Source: an uncultured Clostridia bacterium
GTDB lineage: Bacteria; Bacillota; Clostridia; Christensenellales; Borkfalkiaceae
Direction: 5' to 3'
NCBI GenBank assembly: GCA_946540675.1
Contig: CAMNIW010000001.1
Coordinates: 1-35,946, forward strand
Length of the DNA stretch: 35,946 nucleotides
Below the pieces are notes generated by a model. That model worked only from the letters and a program-made list of their open reading frames with translations. It ran no database searches and was not told the origin of the DNA. Below, in pieces: positions 7,263 through 15,052 of this stretch (positions are counted from its first letter, which is position 1; every line of letters starts with the position of its first letter). Made by a program: the position numbers and the translations under genes.

Positions 7263-9545
7263 TTACAACTTTTCGTGTTTTACAACGAGAGAGCCGTTTT
7301 TTACCGAAAGCCGCAAAATGCCGCTTTGATAAGGAACAGAAATCACGCAATCGAATCTTCTTTTTATATCGTGTATAATGGGTTCGTTACCGTCAAATCC
7401 GATAAAGCCGGTAAGGCAATATACTATCCATCTGCCGACTACCCCCATGAGACCGTGATTACAACTCGCTGTTTCGTAAGTATTCTCCCAAAGCGTTCCC
7501 GTACGCTCCGCCATAGGCAAAAAACAGCCAATTATTTCATTTAACATAAGGTCGATTTTGCTTTCAGCCATAAGTATTTCTTCGCGCAATAAAATACCCA
7601 CCACTATATTCGGCTTATCCAAACCGAAAATATCTCTCCTATTAAGCAGCGATAATTCGTTTAAGATGTAATTACGGTAATCGCGGAAACGTTCCCCTTC
7701 AGCTATTCCAAAATAAATTGCGAAATATTGACAAACTTCAGTATGATGCCCTTTCGAGATCAAACTGCCGTTTTCTCGCAAGCGGTTATCCTCAAAAACC
7801 TCTCCGTTAAACGATTGTTCTATGATAGTTTGCTTAATTTTTTCCGCTTTAATAATCAGTTCGTCGTCCCCAGTAAATTTTCCGAAATTTTTTATAACCG
7901 CGTAATAAAGCATATTTACGGGGTAATTTACACCTTTAACGTAATCCGGATCGTTTGCCTTGCTCCACTCTATAAAAACCACGCCGTCGGATATACTCTC
8001 GCCGCCTAAATTTTCCAGCAGCCCGTATTCGTTTTCAAACGGCATAAAATAACCGAGCAATCCGCGGATCTTATCCGTCGCAGGTTCTTTTAATTCCTTA
8101 TCGTTCGTTTCTTTGAGATAACGCAGGGTTTCCAATGCGAACCAAAGCGCACAGGTAGGCATATACATTTTGTTGTAATGTTCGGAAGGATAACTCATAG
8201 GCAACATACCATTAGGTATATAATCAAACTTTTTTTCGCTGACGATATTCTCGATAAAATTGCGTTCAGTTGACCGATTGCCCGTAAATAAATTCTCGGC
8301 GAGCGAAGTGAAATAACTATCGTTGATCCAGCCTGCGCGCTCTCTTGCCGGACAATCCATAAATATATCGTAAGCGTTTTGCGCATAACTGTTCTGCGCC
8401 GCAGATAATATCTTTTCGAGCCGTTTATCCGCTATTTCGTACTTAAGCGAGTAAGCCCCGGTGTTCTCGAATTTAATTACGCGGACGCAGGCTACGCTTA
8501 TCCCGCCGCATACCGTAACGATTTTTATATAGCGCATATCGTAAGGTTCAAACGATATGAAATCGTAATCCCCCATTTCAGCCGTTATTTTGATAACGTT
8601 TGCCGATTGCATACGGTTATACGAAATGTTCATCACTCCGTTCCCGCCGTTTTCGCTCCAATCTATTTCATCGAAAATAATGTATATTTCGCTTCGTTCG
8701 AACACACGGAATTTAATATTTATAAACCCAGCGTAAATCCTGCCGAGATCGTAAACGCCGTAATCGCCCTCGCAGAAGTTTCCTCCTTTATCTCCGTTTT
8801 TTTCATAACGAAAACTGCTCACCGTATCAGTAACTTTATCTTCGAGTTCTCCGTAAGCGAACCCTTCCAATTCAACGGGAACGAGATAGACGGCGGGCGG
8901 CATCCATATTTCGGCAGTTTCGTCCTTTTTCACCTTTCCCCTTTCCGCAAGCATTCCTTCCGGTGAAAAAAGAAGCGGAAAATGCGGCACGCCCCTTGCT
9001 TTAACTTCTGAACAAACCGCCTTTTTCAGAGATAAAACGGGATAATCGGCAGTTTTTCCGAGATAGAATTCCGCACGCGGTTTAACGAAACGATAAACTT
9101 CTATCATAGGGCGTTGATAACTGTAACGTTGCACTTTTTGCAATCTGTCCGTCATTCTGTAACATGTAAAATCAAAAGATGAATACTTTAACTCTCCGTC
9201 GATAAAAACGAGTGCGGAAATAAAAGGCGGCTTTTTTACGCAATGCAGGCTGTTCACGCCGTAACAAACTTCTTCAGCAAGCAAAAAATTTTCCTTGCGA
9301 TCGACGGTGAAATCGTATTCGTCGAAGCGTTCAAAAGCCTTTGCTGAACGCGCCGGTCCGTATCCTTTTAATTCCCCGTTAAAAAACAGACGATATGTAT
9401 CCGAGGCAATAACCATTACCTTTATTTTACTTTCTTCTGCACAAACGAAATGCAATCCGAACGAATACGTTACATTCTTTTCGTTGACATCCGTATTCGC
9501 CCATACCGCGCTTTCTTTCAATAGTTTCAATTGTTTCTCAATCAT
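7263..9545 (-). CDS. GH78-type alpha-L-rhamnosidase, cytoplasmic
   Basis: A 760-residue protein with a beta-sandwich-rich N-terminal half and an (alpha/alpha)6-barrel C-terminal half. The hallmark is DCPARERAGWINDS near residue 397, matching the GH78 DCP.R.E..GW..D motif that carries the catalytic acid region. Upstream, Y.LFFNGELKGYGPAR matches the N-terminal accessory domain of bacterial rhamnosidases. There is no signal peptide, so it acts on imported oligosaccharides. The start at 9545 overlaps the stop of the upstream dehydrogenase (ATGATTGA) behind AAGGA, implying coupling; an in-frame ATG at 9572 is possible but less likely. It should remove terminal L-rhamnose, for example from rhamnogalacturonan fragments. 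Other six-hairpin glycosidases remain possible. Confidence 0.85.
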   Translation of the reverse strand: MIEKQLKLLKESAVWANTDVNEKNVTYSFGLHFVCAEESKIKVMVIASDTYRLFFNGELKGYGPARSAKAFERFDEYDFTVDRKENFLLAEEVCYGVNSLHCVKKPPFISALVFIDGELKYSSFDFTCYRMTDRLQKVQRYSYQRPMIEVYRFVKPRAEFYLGKTADYPVLSLKKAVCSEVKARGVPHFPLLFSPEGMLAERGKVKKDETAEIWMPPAVYLVPVELEGFAYGELEDKVTDTVSSFRYEKNGDKGGNFCEGDYGVYDLGRIYAGFINIKFRVFERSEIYIIFDEIDWSENGGNGVMNISYNRMQSANVIKITAEMGDYDFISFEPYDMRYIKIVTVCGGISVACVRVIKFENTGAYSLKYEIADKRLEKILSAAQNSYAQNAYDIFMDCPARERAGWINDSYFTSLAENLFTGNRSTERNFIENIVSEKKFDYIPNGMLPMSYPSEHYNKMYMPTCALWFALETLRYLKETNDKELKEPATDKIRGLLGYFMPFENEYGLLENLGGESISDGVVFIEWSKANDPDYVKGVNYPVNMLYYAVIKNFGKFTGDDELIIKAEKIKQTIIEQSFNGEVFEDNRLRENGSLISKGHHTEVCQYFAIYFGIAEGERFRDYRNYILNELSLLNRRDIFGLDKPNIVVGILLREEILMAESKIDLMLNEIIGCFLPMAERTGTLWENTYETASCNHGLMGVVGRWIVYCLTGFIGFDGNEPIIHDIKRRFDCVISVPYQSGILRLSVKNGSLVVKHEKL

Positions 9546-10773
9546 TTTCCTTATCCAAGGTGATTTCCACATTCCTGCCGTTATTAAGGCGTGATTCTTC
9601 CGCAGCGAAAGCCATTACATGACTTTCAACGGAAACGTCTATATAAGTTATGCTTTTCACCTTTTCTCCGTTGAGCGTTTTCCATATATCGTTCATCATC
9701 GCCTGGTCTGCGCCGCTATGACCGCCAACGGTAAAATCGTTCTCCCACGTTATCACTTTGTTTTCATCTTTAAAAGGGTAAATTTCAATGCGATTTTTCT
9801 CCATTATCCCGCGCAATTCCGCTTTCGTTCCGTATATTTTTATATCACGGTAAATCTCTTTACTGAACGCCGCCATAGTATGCGCCACCGTAACGCCGTT
9901 TTCAAACTGCATTACCGTTACCTGATGATCTACAACGTCGTTATCGCAAAAGTAAACGCATCTGTCGTATTGCGATCTTTTCAAATCTTCGACAATCCCC
10001 TCTTTATCTTTCTTTACGGTAAAATACCCTCGAAAATTAACTTTATTAAAATCCGTATATAGATCCTGCGCTTTGTACAGGCAGTCCTTTACGGCACAAT
10101 CCGAACAGTATTCCGCGTGATTTTCGGGCGCGTTTTCTCTCTTGAAAAACGTAAGACTTCCGTAAGATGAAACGTATCTGCAACTTTTGCCTATCAACCA
10201 TCTGAAAATATCCATGTCATGACAGCATTTCGCCAATATCATAGGGCTCGATTCTTTCGAATTGCGCCACGGTCCGCGCACGAACGAGTGTGCCTGATGG
10301 TAAAATCCCACGTTTTCACTTGCGTGAACGGATATTATTTCGCCTAAAATCCCGCTGTCTATAATATCTTTTATTCTCGAATAAAACGGTGAATATCTTA
10401 AAACGTGGCATACTATCACCTTTCTACCGTAACATTTTGCCGCTTTATAAATATCCAGACAATCCTTTTCGTTATTCGCAATGGGCTTTTCAAGCAACAA
10501 ATCGTAACCCGCTTTCATAAATGCAACGGCATGTTCTTTATGGTATTTATCCGGCGTGGAAATTATCGCAAGATCTGCCGTTATATCGTTTTTTAACATT
10601 TCGCGATAATCGGAAAATACCGGACAGCCAAATGTCTCTGCCGCCTGTTTTAATCGTTTGGCGTCGCTGTCTATTACTGCCGCAACGGTAAACTTATCCG
10701 GATTTATCAAAGCAAACGAACCGTATATCTGTCCACGCTGCCCATAACCTGCTATTATCAATTTCTTAACCAT
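9538..10773 (-). CDS. Gfo/Idh/MocA-family oxidoreductase
   Basis: A 411-residue NAD(P)-dependent sugar dehydrogenase-like protein. The Rossmann motif is GYGQRG near residue 9, and the family motif EKPIANN lies near residue 95. A Cys cluster (CSDCAVKDC, around residue 222) is shared by a subgroup of Gfo/Idh proteins in Clostridia. It is the first gene after the operon promoter, with AAGG 7 nt before the ATG, and overlaps the rhamnosidase start. It probably oxidises a sugar or sugar acid released from the imported oligosaccharide, or takes part in an oxidation-elimination type of glycoside cleavage. The substrate cannot be told from sequence. Confidence 0.9.
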   Translation of the reverse strand: MVKKLIIAGYGQRGQIYGSFALINPDKFTVAAVIDSDAKRLKQAAETFGCPVFSDYREMLKNDITADLAIISTPDKYHKEHAVAFMKAGYDLLLEKPIANNEKDCLDIYKAAKCYGRKVIVCHVLRYSPFYSRIKDIIDSGILGEIISVHASENVGFYHQAHSFVRGPWRNSKESSPMILAKCCHDMDIFRWLIGKSCRYVSSYGSLTFFKRENAPENHAEYCSDCAVKDCLYKAQDLYTDFNKVNFRGYFTVKKDKEGIVEDLKRSQYDRCVYFCDNDVVDHQVTVMQFENGVTVAHTMAAFSKEIYRDIKIYGTKAELRGIMEKNRIEIYPFKDENKVITWENDFTVGGHSGADQAMMNDIWKTLNGEKVKSITYIDVSVESHVMAFAAEESRLNNGRNVEITLDKEND

Positions 10774-10811
10774 AAAAACACCTTATTCTTACAAGTTTTA
10801 TTGGTAGAATT

Positions 10812-10840
10812 ATTTTACATAATTTTTATTTCGTTTTCAA
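10812..10840 (-). promoter_or_regulatory. Promoter of the left glycan operon
   Basis: TTGAAA (10835-10840 on the minus strand), a 17-nt spacer, then TAAAAT (10812-10817). It lies about 40 nt upstream of the dehydrogenase start and back-to-back with the araC-type gene's promoter, so one regulator could act on both. Confidence 0.7.
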
Positions 10841-10895
10841 TATCGTTAAAAGACATCTTTTTTTTATTTTGTCTTTTTTTTACAACATGTTGCCC

Positions 10896-10924
10896 TTGAC
10901 AAAACTCGCATTTTCGGTTAAAAT
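10896..10924 (+). promoter_or_regulatory. Promoter of the AraC-type regulator gene
   Basis: TTGACA (10896-10901), 17-nt spacer, TAAAAT (10919-10924). The predicted transcription start (about 10931) falls on the ribosome binding site of the ATG at 10941, so the mRNA leader would be extremely short. A-rich tracts at 10855-10883 between the two divergent promoters could hold operator sites. Confidence 0.6.
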
Positions 10925-10940
10925 GAAAAAAGGTAAATTT

Positions 10941-11876
10941 ATGGAGTACACGCGAGACATAATTTGGAATTTGAATAATACCAAAATATTTTGCACGGAT
11001 TATATTCACTATATCCAATCCGAAGAACTTAATTTATATGAACCCGATATAGTTAAAGCGCGCAATTTATACAGAAAGATTGAGTTTTTCAGGAAGAATA
11101 TAACGCTCCATAAACACTATTCTCTCGAAATTCAATTTATAATAAACGGAAATCTCAAAATATTCACTAACGATAAAGAATACACTGTTGATAAAGGAAA
11201 CATTATAATTATACCGTCCGGAGTAAATCATTGTTGTTTTAATCTCAGTAATAATTTCGAAAGATGTTCTTTTTTATTTTCATTAAAAAATCTCACGGAT
11301 AAAATCGGTCAGGAATTCCAGTTTCTCGACCATCTCGCCTCTTACGATAAATTAGGCATTTTTCCCATGAATGAACAGGATATCTATATCCTTCAACACA
11401 TAAACGCTTATATGTCGGAAGCGCCGTCTTTTTACAACACGCATATTACGCAATCATTGTTGACGATACTTCTTTTCCGTTTAATCCAAAAGGTACTTCC
11501 GGAACAAGCGCAGGACTATAATTACGACAACACTCTTGACTCGCAGGCCCAAAGAAAATCAAAAATAGAACACTTCCTATATTCCGTACGAGATAAAAAC
11601 CCTTCACTGAAAGACGTTGCAATATATCTCGGATTGAGTTCTAGGCAAACCGCGCGAATAATTAGCGATTATTTTCAAATGCCGTTTTCGAAACTCGTAG
11701 TGAAAATAAAAATGGAAGAAGCCAAATATCTTATCGAAAACACGGATCTCAATATAAATATCATTTCAAGTTCGTTAGGCTACACATCCTATTTTACGTT
11801 CTATAAAACGTATAAAAAGTATTACGGGCACGCCCCGTCGAAAAAAATTCCGAAAAACGAAAAAGCAGGCGAGTAA
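10941..11876 (+). CDS. AraC-family transcriptional regulator
   Basis: A 311-residue regulator. The ATG at 10941 (MEYTRDIIWN) is preferred, since AAAAAAGG lies 7 nt upstream; an ATG at 10869 lies before the promoter and is unlikely. The N-terminal cupin-like sensor domain contains HKHYSLEIQFIINGN and IIIPSGVNHC, typical of sugar-sensing AraC proteins. The C-terminal ~90 residues form the double helix-turn-helix (LKDVAIYLGLSSRQ... and IISSSLGYTSYFTFYKTYKKYYG.AP). It is divergently transcribed from the dehydrogenase-rhamnosidase-importer operon, so it is most likely that operon's activator, responding to a sugar such as rhamnose or an oligosaccharide. Confidence 0.92.
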   Translation: MEYTRDIIWNLNNTKIFCTDYIHYIQSEELNLYEPDIVKARNLYRKIEFFRKNITLHKHYSLEIQFIINGNLKIFTNDKEYTVDKGNIIIIPSGVNHCCFNLSNNFERCSFLFSLKNLTDKIGQEFQFLDHLASYDKLGIFPMNEQDIYILQHINAYMSEAPSFYNTHITQSLLTILLFRLIQKVLPEQAQDYNYDNTLDSQAQRKSKIEHFLYSVRDKNPSLKDVAIYLGLSSRQTARIISDYFQMPFSKLVVKIKMEEAKYLIENTDLNINIISSSLGYTSYFTFYKTYKKYYGHAPSKKIPKNEKAGE

Positions 11877-12074
11877 ACACGCGTTTGATTTTTGATTTTG
11901 CGAAAACTTGTCTGACTTTGCGCCCCGCCGTATAAGGCGTTCGCCTGGAGATTTGCCCCCTGGGGGGTATTAGTCACGAATTGTTTTTGAAAGTTTCTCT
12001 CCACTCGTCAAACGGGATAACATCAAAGCAGTGTCTATACCCATGCCCGAGCACGAACTCGTAACTGTATCTGA

Positions 12075-12200
12075 TTACGCCTTTTGTCTCTTCTCTTCGA
12101 AAAACACCTTGCGTCGATATTTTGGCGCAAATACTATGTGATACTTGCAATTCCATTTCGTATGTGCTAAACTATTTCCATTGAAAACTTCTTTTTTCAT
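12075..12200 (-). pseudogene. tnpA: IS200-type TnpA transposase, N-terminal fragment
   Basis: Forty-one codons starting MKKEVFNGNSLAHTKWNCKY, followed by a stretch like HIVFAPKYRRKVFFEEKR. This is the conserved first beta-strand region of Y1 HUH transposases (H.V..PKYRR), normally about 130-155 residues. The frame stops at TAA before the HUH motif and the catalytic tyrosine, so the protein cannot be active. GGAGG lies 6 nt before the ATG and is sequestered by an inverted repeat. Confidence 0.85.
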
Positions 12201-12270
12201 AATTCCTCCGTTTGTTGTATTAGTTGCTTCTGGCAGGTCGAAACTTCGATTATACACAAACGGAGGAATT
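12201..12270 (-). promoter_or_regulatory. Inverted repeat masking the tnpA ribosome binding site
   Basis: ACAAACGGAGGAATT (12256-12270) and AATTCCTCCGTTTGT (12201-12215) are perfect 15-nt complements. In the tnpA mRNA they would fold and hide the GGAGG next to the start codon. IS200 elements are known to repress transposase translation by such a 5' leader structure. Confidence 0.65.
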
Positions 12271-12333
12271 TTCTCAACGGTTAACCTTTACTACACCCCC
12301 AGACTATCTGGGGGTTTATTGTTTCCACAACAA

Positions 12334-12373
12334 ATAATTGCCGCCACGGAATTGCATCCGAAGCGGCAATTAT
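12334..12373 (-). terminator. Hairpin after the 62-aa gene
   Basis: ATAATTGCCGC (12334-12344) pairs with GCGGCAATTAT (12363-12373), with an 18-nt loop. On the minus strand it is followed by TTGTTG, a weak U-tract. It lies 34 nt after the small gene's stop. Confidence 0.5.
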
Positions 12374-12406
12374 CAAGTTTGACGACTTACGATAGCGCAT
12401 CTGCTT

Positions 12407-12595
12407 TTACTTATTTATATATCCGTCCGCCGTGACGGTGTAGTACATTTTAATGCCTTGGCGACCTGCTACGCTTATAAGCATATCAATCGCCGTGCGG
12501 TAATCTTTTACCGCTTCGGCATATCCGACCTTTACATAATGGTTATGATCCTTTATAAGTAGTGCTGGTTTTCGCTGTGCGTAGGCTTTTGTCAT
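12407..12595 (-). CDS. Small hypothetical protein (62 aa)
   Basis: Starts MTKAYAQRKPALLIKDHNHY and ends VTADGYINK. The ATG at 12595 is chosen because AGAGG lies 7 nt upstream; a longer frame reaching 12727 has no support and would run through the promoter. It has no membrane segment or signal peptide, is basic at the N-terminus, and has a predicted helix (EAVKDYRTAIDMLISVA). I do not recognise the family. It is divergent from the RloA-type ATPase gene, with its own promoter and a hairpin after it, so it may belong to the same mobile island. It is a plausible small regulator or accessory factor, but nothing in the sequence proves a function. Confidence 0.6.
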   Translation of the reverse strand: MTKAYAQRKPALLIKDHNHYVKVGYAEAVKDYRTAIDMLISVAGRQGIKMYYTVTADGYINK

Positions 12596-12616
12596 GTGCT
12601 TACCTCTTTTGTTTTG

Positions 12617-12645
12617 TAAATAAAGTATACCGTAAACCGTGTCAA
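12617..12645 (-). promoter_or_regulatory. Promoter of the 62-aa gene
   Basis: On the minus strand TTGACA (12640-12645), 17-nt spacer, TATTTA (12617-12622). The -10 is weak, but the -35 is perfect. The heptamer AGAGCCC next to this -35 recurs in the divergent rloA promoter spacer. Confidence 0.5.
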
Positions 12646-12752
12646 GAGCCCAGAGAAATGCACTCTTTTTTGCAATAATAATTTTATTTTTAAAAATATT
12701 TTTGCTAATTTTGTATAATTTTTGCAAAATTGATAAAAATAATTAAAAACGG

Positions 12753-12781
12753 TTGACTTTTTAGAGCCCGAGCAATATAAT
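12753..12781 (+). promoter_or_regulatory. Promoter of the rloA-rloB pair
   Basis: TTGACT (12753-12758), 17-nt spacer, perfect TATAAT (12776-12781), just ahead of AGGTG and the ATG at 12802. The mRNA leader would be very short. Confidence 0.75.
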
Positions 12782-12801
12782 GATAGTGCGAGGTGAGTGT
12801 T

Positions 12802-14070
12802 ATGATTATCGATTTCAAGTTTAAGAATTATTTATCATTCGCTGATGAATGTTGCTTTACTATGCTTGCTAATAAGGACAAATCCCACGAAGACGACTTG
12901 ATAGTTGAAGGAAAAGAACGCTTATCAAAGGCAAGAATAATCTATGGTGCAAACGCTTCGGGTAAATCTTCTTTTATAAAGGCTATGCTTTTTGTGTCCA
13001 CCTTTATCGCAAGATCAAATACTTTATTAGATAAAATGCCGATAGGTGTAATACCTTTTAAATTTTGTGATGATTGCTTTAACAATCCTACCGAGTTTTC
13101 TACTACATTTATTAAAGATAGTATAAAGTATGCTTATAAATTTAGTTGCACAAAAGAAAAAGTCATTGACGAAAGATTAGACGCATACTATACAGCAAAG
13201 CCGACAATGATTTTTAATCGAACTAATACGAATAATTATGAATTTAATCAAGATTCCAAAATCTTAAATGAATTAAAAGAACACAATTTAGAGAATAAAC
13301 TATTTTTGGTGACTTCTGCGTCTTGGAACTACAACAAAACAAAGCCCGTAGTTGACTATTTACTTAATACAATAATGGTTGCTATTAATATTGATGTATT
13401 ATGGAAAAATTGTTTAGATAGAATATATGCTAACAACGAAATAGAAGAATATAAGGAATTTTGCTTAAGAATCTTAAATAATGCTGACATCAGTATTAGT
13501 GATTTCAAGATGGAATCAAAAAAAGTTAAGGATTTTGGTAATAATGAAACTATTCAGGAATTACTTCGTATTGCAACTAAAGGCAATGAAGAAGTTCTTT
13601 CAGTTGTCGAAAATTCAAATATATATAACTTTATAACATTCCATAATGTAAAAAATGAAGAAAACACTAAGAAATATAGTTTAAATTTAAATGAAGAATC
13701 ATTTGGTACCGTGCAGATGTTTAAGTATTCTCCTTTACTTTACTATGTTTTTAAGGAAGGCAGAGTGCTGTTTATCGATGAGATAGATAAAAGTTTGCAC
13801 CCGCTTATGGTTGAATATCTAGTAAAAATGTTCTACGATAAGAATATTAACACAGGCAACGCTCAACTTATCGCAAATACTCACGACACAAACTTGCTTA
13901 ATCTGGACATTTTTAGAAGAGACGATATTTGGTTTACCGAAAGGGATTATGAAAGCGGAAAAACTGAAATGTATTCGTTGGCAGACTTTTCTCCTAGGAA
14001 ATCCGAAAACATTGAAAAGGCATATCTTTTAGGGCGCTTTGGTGCTATTCCATTTATAAAGGGGGAATAA
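12802..14070 (+). CDS. RloA/AbiL-type AAA ATPase
   Basis: A 422-residue ABC/SMC-like ATPase of the AAA15/AAA21 type. It starts at ATG 12802, six nt after AGGTG; an upstream in-frame GTG overlaps that site. The N-terminus IDFKFKNYLSF is the family's typical opening strand. Walker A GANASGKSS is at residues 49-57. Walker B VLFIDEIDKSLHP is near residue 330, followed by ANTHDTNLL (switch histidine). The next gene, 1 nt downstream, is an RloB-like TOPRIM protein. ATPase-TOPRIM pairs of this type (RloAB, AbiL, and relatives such as PARIS and OLD/Gabija) act in phage defence, with the ATPase sensing or holding the nuclease in check. Base composition is much more AT-rich than the flanking operons, consistent with transfer. 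Confidence 0.85.
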   Translation: MIIDFKFKNYLSFADECCFTMLANKDKSHEDDLIVEGKERLSKARIIYGANASGKSSFIKAMLFVSTFIARSNTLLDKMPIGVIPFKFCDDCFNNPTEFSTTFIKDSIKYAYKFSCTKEKVIDERLDAYYTAKPTMIFNRTNTNNYEFNQDSKILNELKEHNLENKLFLVTSASWNYNKTKPVVDYLLNTIMVAINIDVLWKNCLDRIYANNEIEEYKEFCLRILNNADISISDFKMESKKVKDFGNNETIQELLRIATKGNEEVLSVVENSNIYNFITFHNVKNEENTKKYSLNLNEESFGTVQMFKYSPLLYYVFKEGRVLFIDEIDKSLHPLMVEYLVKMFYDKNINTGNAQLIANTHDTNLLNLDIFRRDDIWFTERDYESGKTEMYSLADFSPRKSENIEKAYLLGRFGAIPFIKGE

Positions 14071-14071
14071 C

Positions 14072-14695
14072 ATGTCGCAGCGCACTAAAGAACATTTTAA
14101 GAGAAAACGAAAGCCGTCAATATTTATTGTTTGTGAAGGGCGAAATAAAACGGAGAGAACTTACTTTAACCATTTCAAAGAACGGACTGCTCCATACAAT
14201 TTGCATATAGTTGATTGCGAGGCTACGGACATATCAAGTATGGCAAAAAAGGCAGATTCCATTTTTATTGAGTATCAACTGGATTTAAAAATTGGCGATA
14301 GAGTTTATTGTTTAGTTGATTTGGATCTAGAACAATACAAATACGATAAATATGTTAAAGCAAAAAATAAATACAAGAGAATTGAAATAATTCCTTCAAA
14401 TCCTTGCTTTGAAGTATGGTTGCAGTATTATTTTACGAAACATCCAAAAGTTGTAAACTCTTCGCAGAAAGCAAAAGAAGAAACGGCTCGTTTTCTACCG
14501 AGCTATACGGAAAACATGGATGTAATTGCCGTAGCCGAATTAAGTTTAAATAAACATGTAATAGCAATCAATAATTCGGAAATCAAAAACGTCAATTATC
14601 CTCCTGAAAGCAAAGTGATTGAACGTAATCCTTATACAGAAATTGCGACAATAGTTGCGGAACTAATAAGTTATACAACAGAAAGATTAGCTTAA
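14072..14695 (+). CDS. RloB/AbiL-type TOPRIM-like protein
   Basis: A 207-residue RloB-family protein, probable nuclease or effector of the pair. Near residue 17 is IFIVCEGRNKTERTYFNHF, the conserved TOPRIM glutamate strand. Near residue 88 is DRVYCLVDLDLEQY, the DxD strand. NPCFEVWLQYYF (near residue 112) is a hallmark of RloB proteins. The basic N-terminus (TKEHFKRKRK) is usual for the family. It starts 1 nt after the ATPase stop and ends in a strong terminator, so the two genes form an independent bicistronic unit. Metal-dependent nuclease activity is inferred from the TOPRIM residues, not shown. Confidence 0.85.
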   Translation: MSQRTKEHFKRKRKPSIFIVCEGRNKTERTYFNHFKERTAPYNLHIVDCEATDISSMAKKADSIFIEYQLDLKIGDRVYCLVDLDLEQYKYDKYVKAKNKYKRIEIIPSNPCFEVWLQYYFTKHPKVVNSSQKAKEETARFLPSYTENMDVIAVAELSLNKHVIAINNSEIKNVNYPPESKVIERNPYTEIATIVAELISYTTERLA

Positions 14696-14720
14696 GGTCA
14701 CCAGAAATGGTGACCTTTTT
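14694..14720 (+). terminator. Rho-independent terminator of the rloAB unit
   Basis: AAGGTCACC-AGAAAT-GGTGACCTT followed by TTT. A 9-bp stem starts at the stop codon of the TOPRIM gene. Confidence 0.88.
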
Positions 14721-14860
14721 GGTGACTTGATATTATTAAGCCGTATGAAAGTTGTTAAACGATATGAAAATTACGTAAATTATGGCGAGAAAACGGCGGA
14801 AAATATGCAAAATACGCAATTTAGGTATTTAGCAAACCCTACGTCAGGGTCAGATATATT

Positions 14861-14904
14861 CTCCTAAGGGTTAGTTATGGGTTCGATTCCCGTCGGGAGT
14901 ACCA
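14861..14904 (+). other. 3'-half of tRNA-Arg(CCU), probable att scar
   Basis: The sequence begins exactly at an anticodon loop CTCCTAA (anticodon CCT). It continues through the 3' anticodon strand GGGTT, a short variable loop, the T-arm ATGGG-TTCGATT-CCCGT, the acceptor strand CGGGAGT and ACCA. The upstream bases do not supply a matching 5' half: no ACTCCCG-like acceptor, no D-arm, and no pairing for the anticodon stem. Loss of homology precisely in the anticodon loop is the usual scar of tyrosine-recombinase integration into a tRNA gene. Confidence 0.75.
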
Positions 14905-14916
14905 TATTGAAAGAAC

Positions 14917-14948
14917 CAGATTGATACAAAATATCAGTCTGTTTTTTT
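14917..14948 (+). terminator. Terminator after the tRNA fragment
   Basis: CAGATTGATA and TATCAGTCTG form a ten-base stem with one G-T pair and a CAAAA loop, followed by a run of seven T. It follows the tRNA-Arg remnant and may have been the tRNA gene's own terminator. Confidence 0.75.
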
Positions 14949-14990
14949 ATGGGCTCGAATCCTGCCGTTAGTCATATTTTGTCAAAAATA

Positions 14991-15037
14991 GCACCAAAAG
15001 TAGGTTTTTCAGCCAATTTTCTTGGTGCTTTTTTCAT
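14991..15037 (+). terminator. Second terminator-like hairpin
   Basis: AGCACCAA pairs with TTGGTGCT across about 24 nt, followed by TTTTT. The long loop makes it weaker than the preceding one. Confidence 0.5.
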
Positions 15038-15052
15038 TGTAAAATTTTAGTA

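Larger units (their letters stand above)
11922..12316 (-). mobile_element. IS200/IS605-type element, internally deleted relic
   Basis: The left end (high coordinates) is the hairpin CCCCCAGA-CTA-TCTGGGGG (12296-12314). The other end carries two palindromes (around AGGCGTTCGCCT and GCCCCCTGGGGGG, 11934-11968). Between them is only the start of a tnpA-type gene, which stops after 41 codons. The remaining interior reads as no transposase in any frame. Subterminal hairpins without terminal inverted repeats are typical of IS200/IS605. The outer borders are approximate. The element occupies most of the non-coding stretch 11877-12406. Confidence 0.75.

Noticed and set aside
11974..12156. 60-residue minus-strand ORF inside the IS relic
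   Set aside because: It overlaps tnpA out of frame, ends in the IS end and has no recognised domain.
12407..12727. 106-residue version of the small minus-strand gene
   Set aside because: The extension contains the promoter and no SD; AGAGG supports the ATG at 12595.
14720..14904. A complete tRNA or an intron-containing tRNA-Arg
   Set aside because: AACCCT at 14835 could pair with AGGGTT, but there is no acceptor or D-arm 5' half and the interval is far too short for a group I intron.
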